From Bacteroidetes bacterium 46-16 (GTDB taxonomy: Bacteria > Bacteroidota > Bacteroidia > Chitinophagales > Chitinophagaceae), in the NCBI GenBank assembly GCA_001897835.1, contig MKUN01000028.1, forward strand, positions 310,001 through 374,000: a stretch of DNA of 64,000 bases, in the 5' to 3' direction. The notes below the pieces were generated by a model. The model was not told the DNA's origin and ran no database searches. It saw only the letters and a program-made list of their open reading frames with translations. Every line of letters begins with the position of its first letter. The first letter of the stretch is position 1. The position numbers and the translations under genes were made by a program. Shown here piece by piece: positions 34,701 through 42,525 of the stretch.

Positions 34701-34770
34701 TATGGAACATAAACGTAAGGAGATCAGCAGGACCGTAAGCAGGACGAGCAAGAAGAAAAATGAAAAATAA
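31747..34770 (+). CDS. VirD4/HerA-like ATPase fused to a nuclease-like domain
   Basis: A 1007-residue protein. The N-terminal region (1-390) has unassigned repeated alpha/beta units. A coupling-protein-type ATPase domain follows: Walker A GATGTGKST near 409, GLCVLDPHGDLIESILPYIP, Walker B YFLYIDEFQNF near 650, and GARKYHLGLILAHQDMQQL. A charged linker leads to a C-terminal module of about 150 residues, GRVDVHLERNGKKIACEVCV, matching a PD-(D/E)xK core with Asp and Glu kept but Cys at the usual Lys. It probably translocates DNA or acts as a defence ATPase-nuclease. It is a paralog of the 389-residue ATPase at 25383. Confidence 0.82.
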   Translation: MQHSLSERLTTQFYEWEIRCRGWEAYPLSVDLEPPFVPFFGHWVPPVPVPDDGKRPTILGHIVNAFLPKKKPQVIEEDNEPLPPYLFDRTYPFKVFTLTIPKGYRVGAQETEQLLLMLSNTHYLLSFEIIGSATRISLQLVCRTPDAAYVYNQVKAYFPSCTITEQPDRIVEIVNQGVLGYTQDYGLRDEFMRPLVMTDRLDIDPFIGLFATLENLQEQEYAVIQVLFKGTVNPWAESIMRSVIGTDGKSSFFADAPEMVQLAKEKISAPLHAVVLRTFVSSTSEQSVYRLSKSVESAFVRVYTNSYNSLIPLNPPGEDFQENVDNLLLRESQRLGMLLNSRELATIVHFPSECITTAKLERDARKTKAAPAITEGHKLVLGLNTHAGREKPVTVSNAQRLKHTHIIGATGTGKSTFLQSIICQDIQNGEGLCVLDPHGDLIESILPYIPESRIDDVLLIDPADGAYPVGFNILNAHSEIEKDILSSDLVAVFKRLSTSWGDQMNSVFANAILAFLESRQGGTLVDLRRFLVEKGFRDSYLKGVSDPSIVYYWQKEYPLLKSGSIGPILTRLDTFLRPKLIRNMVAQKKGLDFEHILDSKKIVLVKLSQGLIGTENSYLLGTFFITKFYQAAMARQAKGKEERRDYFLYIDEFQNFITPSMSAILSGARKYHLGLILAHQDMQQLAKYDTELASAVAANAGTRICFRLGDTDAKRFESGFSFFTREDLENLHTGEAVGRIERPDYDFSLTTIPLQPIEAAQAKARTQAVIEKSRQQYGTPKEEVEQSLLELAGISGTTDIVLEEVSIPTPAITKPQPLPDIPILTPEEETETVERFIKQKEETRHRYLQNLIKRMAELRGYKSIVEHPTPGGDGRVDVHLERNGKKIACEVCVTTETEWELHNIQKCLAAGYDLVVEIAEEKKTLENLSRKIAASFDEPARSKILTYTPDDFFQYLDTELAKEATTETRIKGYRVKVEYNAESGGMEHKRKEISRTVSRTSKKKNEK

Positions 34771-34938
34771 ACCTGTTCACTATGACGATACAAAACGGCA
34801 TATTTCGTACCTTTACAAGGCTATCGTATCTAGCGTTTACGTTTATTCTTTTTCCACTCCGTACGATATGTGAAGCATGGCTTCCCGCACTGAACGATAG
34901 CATTCTCGATCATTCTTTCATAGTAAAACTACATATGC

Positions 34939-36543
34939 ATGGAACACAAGAAATCCATCGGCATCTGGATACGAGTATCTACGGAGGACCAGGCCAGGGG
35001 AGAATCACCCGAACACCATGAGAAACGCGCACGACTCTATGCCGAGTCCAAAGGCTGGGACATTGTAACCGTCTATCACCTTGAAGCCCTCTCTGGAAAG
35101 TCCGTCATGAACTATGCCGAGACCAAACGTATGCTCAAAGACATACGGGATGGTAAGATAAGCGGCCTCATCTTCTCCAAGCTGGCACGGGTTGCCCGCA
35201 ATACAAAAGAACTCCTTGAATTTTCTGAAATATTTAGAGAAGAAGGGGCTGACCTCATTTCCCTACAAGAAGCCATAGACACCAGTACACCGGCCGGCCG
35301 GCTCTTTTACACCATGATCGCCGCAATGGCCCAATGGGAGCGGGAGGAGATCGCAGACCGCGTTGCCGCCTCTATCCCCATTCGGGCAAAACTCGGCAAA
35401 AGCTTGGGCGGTGTCCCCTCCCTGGGCTACAAATGGGAGAACAAGGAATTTGTCATAGACGAGCAATACGCGCCTGTACGCAAACTGGTCTATGAACTCT
35501 TTTTCAAGCACAAGCGCAAGAAGACCGTCGCCAACCTGCTCAATGAGCAGGGCTACCGTTCCCGTAACGGCAAGAAGTTTACCGACATGGCCATCTACTA
35601 CCTCCTGCGTGACCCGGCCGCTAAAGGCCAGCGCAGGGCCAATTATCTCAAAAAGTCTGGAGTGACCATGAAGTTCAAGCCCGCATCAGAATGGGTCATC
35701 ACGCCATGCCCGGCCTTGGTGAGCGAAGAACTGTGGAACGAATGCAACCGGCTATTGGATGAATCGGAGAAAAAGCACAAAAAGACCGGCCCCAAGCCCA
35801 AGCATCTTTTGGCAGGTTTCGTGGAGTGCAGTTGCGGCAAGAAGATGTACGTGTTCCATCAGACCAAAGAGCCAGCTTTCGCCTGTAAGAAATGTAACAA
35901 CCGCATCCCGGAAAACGATCTCAACGAAATTTACCGCGAACAATTAAAAACGTTTTTGCTAACCGACATCGACGAAACAGAATATTTGCAAAAACTCGAC
36001 ATCGAATTGAATGAAAAAGAAAATTTGCTGAAAATCGTTTTAGATGAACGGGCAAATCTCAAAAGAGAAATCGACGGATTGGTAAAGATGCGTTCACGGG
36101 ATGAGATCAGCAAGGACATGTTCCTAGAGCAATACCAGCCCTTAGAAGAACGCTACCGCCAGTTGAACGACCAGCTACCTGAACTGCAAGCAGCTGTTGA
36201 CGTCATCCGGGTCCAATACCAATCCTCCGATGTTGTCCTCCATGATGCCCAGGATCTCTATTCACGCTGGGATTCCCTATCCTTTGAAGATAAGAGGCAT
36301 ATAGTAGAACTCATTACAGACAAGATCATTGTTGAGAAGGAGGATATCCATATTAAGCTATCATATTTACCAACGCCAAAGAACGAACAGAACCCGCCCG
36401 CCACCCCAAAAAGCAATACAAATCTAAATAGCGGAAATAGTCCTAATAACTCTCCTGTTTTTAGGAGGGGATGTACCGCTGAAAGCGGTACTGGGGTGGT
36501 TAATGCGCGCCGGATAAAAGCCTGTTTAATGCATTCCGCTTAA
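34939..36543 (+). CDS. Large serine recombinase
   Basis: A 534-residue large serine recombinase. The resolvase domain (about 5-150) has the nucleophile Ser in WIRVSTEDQ, SGLIFSKLARVARN and PAGRLFYTMIAAMAQWEREE. A recombinase domain is followed by a zinc ribbon (ECSCGKK...FACKKCNN) and a long coiled coil (about 350-450). The last 25 residues or so (FRRGCTAESGTGVVNARR...) are encoded by an intergenic-type repeat at 36452-36500 and look foreign. It probably mobilises the element carrying the ATPases and defence operon. A 168-base gap upstream holds TACCTTTA (34809-34816) and GCTATCGT/ACGATAGC arms but no clear gene. Confidence 0.9.
   Translation: MEHKKSIGIWIRVSTEDQARGESPEHHEKRARLYAESKGWDIVTVYHLEALSGKSVMNYAETKRMLKDIRDGKISGLIFSKLARVARNTKELLEFSEIFREEGADLISLQEAIDTSTPAGRLFYTMIAAMAQWEREEIADRVAASIPIRAKLGKSLGGVPSLGYKWENKEFVIDEQYAPVRKLVYELFFKHKRKKTVANLLNEQGYRSRNGKKFTDMAIYYLLRDPAAKGQRRANYLKKSGVTMKFKPASEWVITPCPALVSEELWNECNRLLDESEKKHKKTGPKPKHLLAGFVECSCGKKMYVFHQTKEPAFACKKCNNRIPENDLNEIYREQLKTFLLTDIDETEYLQKLDIELNEKENLLKIVLDERANLKREIDGLVKMRSRDEISKDMFLEQYQPLEERYRQLNDQLPELQAAVDVIRVQYQSSDVVLHDAQDLYSRWDSLSFEDKRHIVELITDKIIVEKEDIHIKLSYLPTPKNEQNPPATPKSNTNLNSGNSPNNSPVFRRGCTAESGTGVVNARRIKACLMHSA
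36452..36500 (+). repeat. Bacteroidota-type palindromic repeat at recombinase 3' end
   Basis: CTCCT-GTTTTT-AGGAG is followed by TACCGCT-GAA-AGCGGTA and CTGGGGTGGTTAA. This is the layout of dispersed palindromic repeats in this phylum. It is read through as the C-terminal codons of the recombinase. Confidence 0.65.
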
Positions 36544-36577
36544 AACAACATTATTAACCAACCAAACCCTTTTAGCT

Positions 36578-36606
36578 CCCTCTCCTTTGGAGAGGGCGGG
36601 GGGTGA
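36578..36606 (+). repeat. CCCTCTCC-TTT-GGAGAGGG palindromic repeat
   Basis: Perfect 8-bp stem followed by CGGGGGGTGAGGC, a widely dispersed intergenic repeat type in Bacteroidota. It lies just before the gene at 36625, so it may affect that gene's leader. Confidence 0.7.
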
Positions 36607-36624
36607 GGCAAACACTTTATCACT

Positions 36625-37914
36625 ATGGACCCTAAACAGCAAGCCGAGCACCTCTTCCTCAATACGGAGACCTCGCAAAAAGACATTGCCGCACAGCTCG
36701 GCATCGATCCCAAGACCCTTTACCGCTGGATGAAGCAGGGCCGCTGGCGCGAGCTCAAATCTGCCACCCGCCGTATGCCATCTGTATTGGTCGAGAACAT
36801 TTATGAGCAGCTCGATGACATCAACTACAACATCGCCCGGCGCGATCGCGGCGACCGTCACCCCTCTAAAGATGAGTCACTCACCATCAGCAGGCTCATC
36901 AACAGCATAGGCAAAGTAAAAAAAGAGACCACCCAGGGCCAGAACATTGAGTTCATGATGAACTTTATTAGCTGGATACAAATGCAAAATGATGAGCTCG
37001 CAAAAGAGCTCACTGGTTATGGATCCGCCTACCTCATGGCTGGCCGTACCAAAGGTTTCCATCCCTACGACATAGAATACGGTGCGGAAAGCGCTCCTCC
37101 TTATTTTCAAGGAGGAGTACCCGTAGAGCCTTCCGAAGCGCAGGCCGGGGGAGGTGGTTCCGCGCTCGCGTTCCCGCCTTCAGCGGCACGAGACACAAAA
37201 CAATCTCACGATCACACAGACACACGCCAGGTATGGCCCGTCGATTCCAACTGTCCGTTACCACTGCCTGCTGCTACGGATACCACACCCGCCGACCCCA
37301 ACTGTCCGCTGCCACTGCCCGCTGTCACGAATACCGCACCCGCCGATCCCAACTGCCCGCTGCCACTGCCTGCTGCCACGAATACCGCACCGGGCATTAA
37401 CGAAATCGGGCACGATTCGGGCATCCCCCTTCAGCTTCAGTTATCCGCTCAAAGCAATGATAGTCAACAAAATGAAGCGGCAACACCTGCTCCATCAATG
37501 CCCGGAATGCCCGAAAATAATTTACCGCAGCATCGGGCATCCACCTATCCTTGCGAGGATTGCATAACACCTCGTATAGCCCCTGTGAAGCAAGCCCCTG
37601 CTGATGCTACCGGTCATGATGATCGCGGAAAACCGGTCGATATTGCTCCTCCAACGGCTATTGTTCCTGGTGAGGGGACTGTTCCTTTAAATGATGACTT
37701 ACCCCCTCTTGGCCATACACCCGGCACGCCGCCACTGCCTGCTGCCACTGCTTACACGCCACCCACCGACGAGGAGCGTGCCGATCCGCAATACTTTGTC
37801 AAAAGACACCTCCGCGAAAATGGTATCGATCCCGGTGAAAAAACGCAGTTATACTCAATTGGCGAAGCAATATTTACCCTCAAAGTACCCGGTGATAAAA
37901 GACAAAAGGGCTGA
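36625..37914 (+). CDS. Terminase-small-subunit-like HTH protein with repeat-derived Pro-rich tail
   Basis: A 429-residue protein. Residues 1-60 are a helix-turn-helix (ISQKDIAAQLGIDPKTLYRWMKQGRW-type; here ETSQKDIAAQLGIDPKTLYR) like the gpP-type terminase N-terminus, and to about 150 it is helical. Beyond this the sequence is low-complexity: a palindromic repeat read in frame (APPYFQGGVPVEP), three 17-residue tandem copies of ADPNCPLPLPAATNTAP, and further Pro/Ala/His-rich stretches. The final 45 residues (EERADPQYFVKRHLREN) look ordered again. So the ancestral protein seems split by a large expanded insert. Role unknown; phage packaging is unlikely without other phage genes. Confidence 0.7.
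   Translation: MDPKQQAEHLFLNTETSQKDIAAQLGIDPKTLYRWMKQGRWRELKSATRRMPSVLVENIYEQLDDINYNIARRDRGDRHPSKDESLTISRLINSIGKVKKETTQGQNIEFMMNFISWIQMQNDELAKELTGYGSAYLMAGRTKGFHPYDIEYGAESAPPYFQGGVPVEPSEAQAGGGGSALAFPPSAARDTKQSHDHTDTRQVWPVDSNCPLPLPAATDTTPADPNCPLPLPAVTNTAPADPNCPLPLPAATNTAPGINEIGHDSGIPLQLQLSAQSNDSQQNEAATPAPSMPGMPENNLPQHRASTYPCEDCITPRIAPVKQAPADATGHDDRGKPVDIAPPTAIVPGEGTVPLNDDLPPLGHTPGTPPLPAATAYTPPTDEERADPQYFVKRHLRENGIDPGEKTQLYSIGEAIFTLKVPGDKRQKG
37094..37159 (+). repeat. Palindromic repeat inserted in frame
   Basis: CTCCTCCTT-ATTTTC-AAGGAGGAG followed by TACCCGTAGAG and, about 25 bases on, GGGGGAGGTGGTT. It is the same repeat type as at 36452, lying inside the coding frame without breaking it. 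Confidence 0.65.
37240..37392 (+). repeat. Three tandem 51-bp coding repeats
   Basis: Each unit encodes 17 residues (consensus ADPNCPLPLPAATNTAP). A partial related copy (PPLPAAT) occurs near 37730. Near-identical DNA implies recent expansion. Confidence 0.8.
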
Positions 37915-37983
37915 TGTTCCTCCAAATGTGTATTAACTGTTGATTACAACTGGAGCACAATAAAAAATCCGCCTTCTTTTAAT

Positions 37984-37991
37984 TAAGTTTG
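37984..37991 (+). promoter_or_regulatory. -7 promoter element of the TonB receptor gene
   Basis: TAAGTTTG matches TAnnTTTG, 17 bases before the ATG at 38008. Confidence 0.5.
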
Positions 37992-38007
37992 TATAACTGC
38001 TCGTATT

Positions 38008-40794
38008 ATGAGGATACGCTATTTTTTCTCGTTCTTTTTCACTTTCCTGTTATCGGTACTGCTATCGCTGTCTGCCCTTGCGCAGCAGGAGATCAATGGT
38101 ATGGTCAGGGATCAGCAAAGTAATGACCCACTTCCCGGTGTCAATGTAGTGATAAAGGGTACGCAAATTGGTGCTATGACCGATGTTGATGGCAGGTTCA
38201 GCATAAAGACCGACAAGGCATACCCGCTAACCGTTGTGGTTTCTTTTCTTAGCTATACTACGCAGGAGATACAGGTTAAAAGTGCCAAAAAGATCACGGT
38301 AAGGCTCAAAAGCAATGAAGTATTATTGGGCGATGTGCATGTGACCGGTAGTCGCATTACCGAGAAGGAGAAAGAATCCCCGCTCACGGTCGAGTCCATG
38401 AGCCGGATAGGCATTAAAGAAACACCCGCTGTCAATTTTTATGAAGGTCTTGGTGAGCTGAAAGGGGTAGATCTTGCCTCGGCCAGTTTTGGTTTTAAGG
38501 TCTTGAATACCCGCGGCTTCAGCAGCACTTCTCCCGTTCGTTCCCTCCAGTTGATCGATGGCGTTGATAACCAGTCCCCCGGCCTCAATTTTTCTTTGGG
38601 CAATTTCCTCGGTGCTTCTGAGCTCGATGTGCAGAAGGTGGAATTGATCGTAGGTGCCAGCTCCGCATTTTACGGCCCTAATGCCTTTAACGGCGTCATT
38701 AGTATGACCACACGCAGCCCATTCGATAAACCCGGTTTGGAACTGAGCTTAAAAACAGGCGAGCGTAATATGTTTGAAGGTGCGCTCCGTTGGGCCCAGG
38801 TCTTTAAGAACAAAAAAGGGGTGGAGAAGTTCGGTTATAAGCTCAACCTTTATTATCTCCGTGCACTTGATTGGACAGCTGATAACAAATCGGCCACGCC
38901 ACAGTCGTTGAGCGATACCCAAAATCCGGGCGGATACGATGCAGTAAATACCTATGGAGATGAATACATAAACGGGACTGATTTTACTAGTTCGCCGAGC
39001 ATCTATCCTGGTTTGGGTGTTTATTATCGGAAGGGTTATGAAGAAAAAGATCTTGTTGATTACAATACGCATAACATTAAGGCGGGTTTAGCTTTTCATT
39101 ATAAGATCAATCCCAAAACAGAGGCTATTCTCGCATCCAATCTCGGTTCAGGCACTACCATATACCAGGGCGATAATCGTTATATGCTAAAGGATATCTT
39201 CCTTTTGCAGAACAGGCTGGAGATCAGGCATGAGAACAAATGGTTCATAAGGGCTTATGCTACCAATGAAAATGCAGGCAAATCATATGATGCTTACTTT
39301 ACGGCCCTGCAATTACAAAATGAAGCTAAACCTAATGGTAACTGGATACAGGATTACGATAATTACTGGACCAATCATTATAGCCTTAGCTATGTGCGGA
39401 CTTTACCCAATTTCCCCCAACCGCCCTCCGGCAATCCACAGGCATATAAAGAATGGCTCACACAGATAAATCCATTCCTTTACAATAATTATTACGATTC
39501 GCTTTTGGCTTGGCATAATGCGGCCCAGGCCTATGCCAATGGCCCCGGCGATACACTAACCAAAAGCGATCTCGCTTACTTTGCCCCGGGTACTTACGCT
39601 TTTGACACCGCATTTGCCGGTATAACATCCCGGAAAACTTACGGGCAAAAAGGTTCGATGTTTTATGACCATTCCGCTTTGTATCACGTACAGGCTGAGT
39701 ATAAGTTCACACCGGCCTTTTGCGATATAACCGTCGGCGGCAATTTTCGCATGTATATGCCCAATTCGGCGGGGACGATATTTGCCGATACCAATGGTGC
39801 CCGGATACGTAACTATGAATACGGCTTGTATACAGGCGCTGAAAAGAAATTTTTTAAAGAGAAACTCAAGGCAGATGTGACCCTGAGAATGGATAAGAAC
39901 CAGAATTTTCCTTACATCTTTTCCCCGGCGGCTTCTTTAGTTTATCAGCCTGTAAAAGACAACTATATACGCCTTTCCTTCTCTTCTGCAGTGCGCAATC
40001 CTACGCTTGCCGATCAATACCTGTATTACCAGACAGGGCGGGCTATCTTGATTGGTAACAAAGATGGGTATAAAGGCCTCGTCACCGTGCCATCATTGCA
40101 GGCTGCGTATAATGCCAGCCAGGTTTTTGACTCGCTGGATTATTTTGATATCAAACCGGTTGTACCTGAAAAAGTAAAAACACTGGAGATCGGTTACAGG
40201 GGCACTTTATTGGAGCGGGTATATATTGACGCCGGAGCTTATTACAGCTGGTATAAAGACTTCATTGGTTATAAGATAGGCGTGTCGGTCGATACCCTTC
40301 GTTACCAGGGTGCACCAAAAATAGTTTACAATAATGCATACAGGGTCGCCTCTAATTCAGTCGACCAGGTTACCACCTTAGGCTTCGCCATTGCAATAAA
40401 TTATTATATAGGTAAATATTTTGCTGCTACAGGTAACTACTCATTTAATAAGCTGGATAGGCATGGCTCTACTGATCCGCTCATACCGGCTTATAACACT
40501 CCTGAAAATAAATTCAATATCGGTTTTAATGGCAGGGATATAAAGAACTGGGGCTTTAATATTAACTATAAGTGGGTGCAGGGCTTTGATTTTGAAGGCT
40601 CGCCTCAGTTTACTGGCCATATAGATAGCTACGATTTGGTTGATGTACAGGTCAACCGCCGCTTCCCCCGTTTGTATTCTACGCTAAAAGTAGGGGCAAG
40701 CAACGTATTGAATAATATGCACTATGAGGTGTATGGTGGCCCGAAAGTGGGCAGGGTCGCTTATATTTCTTTGCTTTTTGAGTTAAATAAGTAG
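38008..40794 (+). CDS. TonB-dependent outer-membrane receptor with CarboxypepD-like domain
   Basis: A 928-residue outer-membrane receptor. A signal peptide ends ALAQ. A carboxypeptidase-regulatory-like domain (about 28-105; EINGMVRDQQSNDPLPGVNV) is followed by the plug (about 110-240; GVDLASASFGFKVLNTRGFS, VELIVGASSAFYGPNAFNGV) and a 22-strand-type barrel ending VAYISLLFELNK with a terminal aromatic-type strand. It imports a ligand using TonB energy. No SusD follows, so it is not a standard glycan Sus pair; the substrate is unknown. The next gene, a T9SS-exported esterase, may act on related substrates. Confidence 0.9.
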   Translation: MRIRYFFSFFFTFLLSVLLSLSALAQQEINGMVRDQQSNDPLPGVNVVIKGTQIGAMTDVDGRFSIKTDKAYPLTVVVSFLSYTTQEIQVKSAKKITVRLKSNEVLLGDVHVTGSRITEKEKESPLTVESMSRIGIKETPAVNFYEGLGELKGVDLASASFGFKVLNTRGFSSTSPVRSLQLIDGVDNQSPGLNFSLGNFLGASELDVQKVELIVGASSAFYGPNAFNGVISMTTRSPFDKPGLELSLKTGERNMFEGALRWAQVFKNKKGVEKFGYKLNLYYLRALDWTADNKSATPQSLSDTQNPGGYDAVNTYGDEYINGTDFTSSPSIYPGLGVYYRKGYEEKDLVDYNTHNIKAGLAFHYKINPKTEAILASNLGSGTTIYQGDNRYMLKDIFLLQNRLEIRHENKWFIRAYATNENAGKSYDAYFTALQLQNEAKPNGNWIQDYDNYWTNHYSLSYVRTLPNFPQPPSGNPQAYKEWLTQINPFLYNNYYDSLLAWHNAAQAYANGPGDTLTKSDLAYFAPGTYAFDTAFAGITSRKTYGQKGSMFYDHSALYHVQAEYKFTPAFCDITVGGNFRMYMPNSAGTIFADTNGARIRNYEYGLYTGAEKKFFKEKLKADVTLRMDKNQNFPYIFSPAASLVYQPVKDNYIRLSFSSAVRNPTLADQYLYYQTGRAILIGNKDGYKGLVTVPSLQAAYNASQVFDSLDYFDIKPVVPEKVKTLEIGYRGTLLERVYIDAGAYYSWYKDFIGYKIGVSVDTLRYQGAPKIVYNNAYRVASNSVDQVTTLGFAIAINYYIGKYFAATGNYSFNKLDRHGSTDPLIPAYNTPENKFNIGFNGRDIKNWGFNINYKWVQGFDFEGSPQFTGHIDSYDLVDVQVNRRFPRLYSTLKVGASNVLNNMHYEVYGGPKVGRVAYISLLFELNK

Positions 40795-40815
40795 GTGAAA
40801 ACACCCGGAACCATG

Positions 40816-40844
40816 TTTTGAAATTGCTTTTTTTATTATCTTTA
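40816..40844 (+). promoter_or_regulatory. Promoter of the esterase gene
   Basis: TTTTG at 40816-40820 and TATCTTTA at 40837-40844, 16 bases apart, approximate the -33 and -7 elements of Bacteroidota. The ATG follows at 40865. Confidence 0.45.
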
Positions 40845-40864
40845 GTGAAATTAAATCACATCTT

Positions 40865-42406
40865 ATGCTGAAAAAAATCTACTTTTTGATGATGGTGATG
40901 GCCATTAGCTCCTTTGCGAGCGCCCAGCGTTTTCTTAGCGAGATATTTCCATCTTCAAGTGTATCGGCAGATATTAAATATGGAAGAAATATATCCATAT
41001 TTACAGGTACACCTACACCCACAGATCTGAAAATGGATGTTTACGAACCTTCAGGTATGCCTGATCCCATGACAGCCAGGCCACTTATTGTTTTCATGCA
41101 TACAGGTAGTTATATACCCGCACTGATAAATGAATCGCCTACCGGTAGCCGTAATGATAGCGCTACTGCTGAGCTGTGCAGGCAGTTTGCACGCAGGGGC
41201 TATGTAGTAGCTAACATTGATTATCGTTATGGCTGGAACCCTTATGGTGGTAACCAGGATATACGCGGTGGTAGTTTATTACAGGCTGTATATCGCTCTG
41301 TTCAGGATGCTAAAGCAGCAGTACGTTATTTTAAAGCCGATGCTGCAGGTGCTAATACCTACAAAATTGACTCTAATGCAATAATACTTGGTGGCCAGGG
41401 TACAGGGGGCTATGTCGCGCTTAATTATGTAGCACTTCATGACACAATGCAATTACAGATACCCGGTAAGTTTATCAGCGGCACCGACCAGCCTACATAT
41501 GATTTTTATACCGGCGAATGTTATATCAATGCATCACATATGGGCGATCTTGATGGTCACGGCAGTATTCCCACATTGAATATTGACAGTAATTCGAATG
41601 GGCATACAAGTAATGTGCGCTTTGCTTTCAACCTCGGCGGAGCCCTTGGCGACAGTTCATGGCTTACTGCCGGTGTAGCCCCAATGGTATCTTTCCATTG
41701 CCCTTCCGATCCTTTTGCTCCTTATGGCAATGGTACGGTATTCGTTCCGGTATTGAATTTGCCTGTAGTTGATGTTAGCGGTTCCGGCTGGGTGATTCCC
41801 CGTGCCGATCAGTTGGGCAATAACAGTTGCTTTAATCCTCCGCCTGCATATACCGATCCCTATTCTGCCCGCGCAGATATGGTTAATGGTGGTGCAGATG
41901 GCTTGTTCCCCTTCATTACTGTTACACCTGAAGGCAGCCCCTGGGAATGGTTCGATTCGGCAGCCACAGTGCAGGCCGGTACTGCCCTGGGTTATACAGT
42001 TGGCCATTGCGATACTATATATTGGAACGCCTTGCAGACCAATCCTAACATGAGCAAAACAAAAGCGCTCAATTATATCGATACCATTATGAACTACCTG
42101 AACCCCCGCCTGGTACGTTGCCTCGGTTTGCCCATATGGCCTGCCGGTGTGCAGCAAACAGCGCTTTCGGACAATGACATAGATCTGTATCCCAACCCTG
42201 CTACAGATATTGTATATGTGAAAAGTTCAGGGCCGCAGATAAATACTATTGTCGTCTCCGATCTTACCGGGCGCATGGTCCAGTGCATCACTGGCCGCAA
42301 AACACAGCTCGCTTATGTCAACATGGCCAACGCGTCCCCCGGCATATACTTTATGAGCATCAGCACTGCTGAAGGAATGCTTACTAAGAAATTTGTCTTA
42401 CAATAA
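40865..42406 (+). CDS. T9SS-exported alpha/beta hydrolase (esterase-like)
   Basis: A 513-residue exported enzyme. A signal peptide ends ASAQ. An alpha/beta-hydrolase domain spans about 40-430: LIVFMHTGSYIPAL around the oxyanion region, YVVANIDYRYGWN, SVQDAKAAVRYFKADA, and nucleophile-elbow-like IILGGQGTGGYVAL, where the usual Ser of GxSxG appears as Gly-Gln-Gly-Thr-Gly, so the nucleophile is uncertain. The last 75 residues are a type A T9SS sorting domain (LYPNPATDIVYVKS, SPGIYFMSISTAEGMLTKKFVLQ). It is exported through the type IX system and attached or released at the surface. It has its own promoter and a strong terminator. Confidence 0.8.
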   Translation: MLKKIYFLMMVMAISSFASAQRFLSEIFPSSSVSADIKYGRNISIFTGTPTPTDLKMDVYEPSGMPDPMTARPLIVFMHTGSYIPALINESPTGSRNDSATAELCRQFARRGYVVANIDYRYGWNPYGGNQDIRGGSLLQAVYRSVQDAKAAVRYFKADAAGANTYKIDSNAIILGGQGTGGYVALNYVALHDTMQLQIPGKFISGTDQPTYDFYTGECYINASHMGDLDGHGSIPTLNIDSNSNGHTSNVRFAFNLGGALGDSSWLTAGVAPMVSFHCPSDPFAPYGNGTVFVPVLNLPVVDVSGSGWVIPRADQLGNNSCFNPPPAYTDPYSARADMVNGGADGLFPFITVTPEGSPWEWFDSAATVQAGTALGYTVGHCDTIYWNALQTNPNMSKTKALNYIDTIMNYLNPRLVRCLGLPIWPAGVQQTALSDNDIDLYPNPATDIVYVKSSGPQINTIVVSDLTGRMVQCITGRKTQLAYVNMANASPGIYFMSISTAEGMLTKKFVLQ

Positions 42407-42415
42407 ATACATGCA

Positions 42416-42445
42416 GAACTGCGGCCACAAACCGCAGTTCTTTTT
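42416..42445 (+). terminator. Intrinsic terminator of the esterase gene
   Basis: 9-bp stem GAACTGCGG / CCGCAGTTC followed by TTTTTG, ten bases after the stop. Confidence 0.85.
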
Positions 42446-42478
42446 GACCTGTTCGAATAAGTGTACATACATGTATTA

Positions 42479-42486
42479 TAGCTTTG
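42479..42486 (+). promoter_or_regulatory. -7 promoter element of the dioxygenase gene
   Basis: TAGCTTTG matches TAnnTTTG. It lies 40 bases before the ATG at 42526 and includes the upstream in-frame Met at 42484, which is therefore not the start. Confidence 0.55.
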
Positions 42487-42525
42487 CCTTATTGTCCTAT
42501 CAGGTTTTCTATTTGGCCAGCCTCT

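Noticed and set aside
34782-35021. 79-residue gene before the second serine recombinase
   Set aside because: Overlaps the recombinase start out of frame; its second half is the shadow of that gene.
37212-37424. Leftward 70-residue repeat protein
   Set aside because: Antisense shadow of the 51-bp coding repeats.
36625-37914. Prophage packaging gene
   Set aside because: Only the small HTH part resembles a terminase subunit; there is no large terminase, portal or capsid gene nearby.
42484-42525. Upstream Met of the dioxygenase
   Set aside because: The start codon falls within the -7 promoter element.
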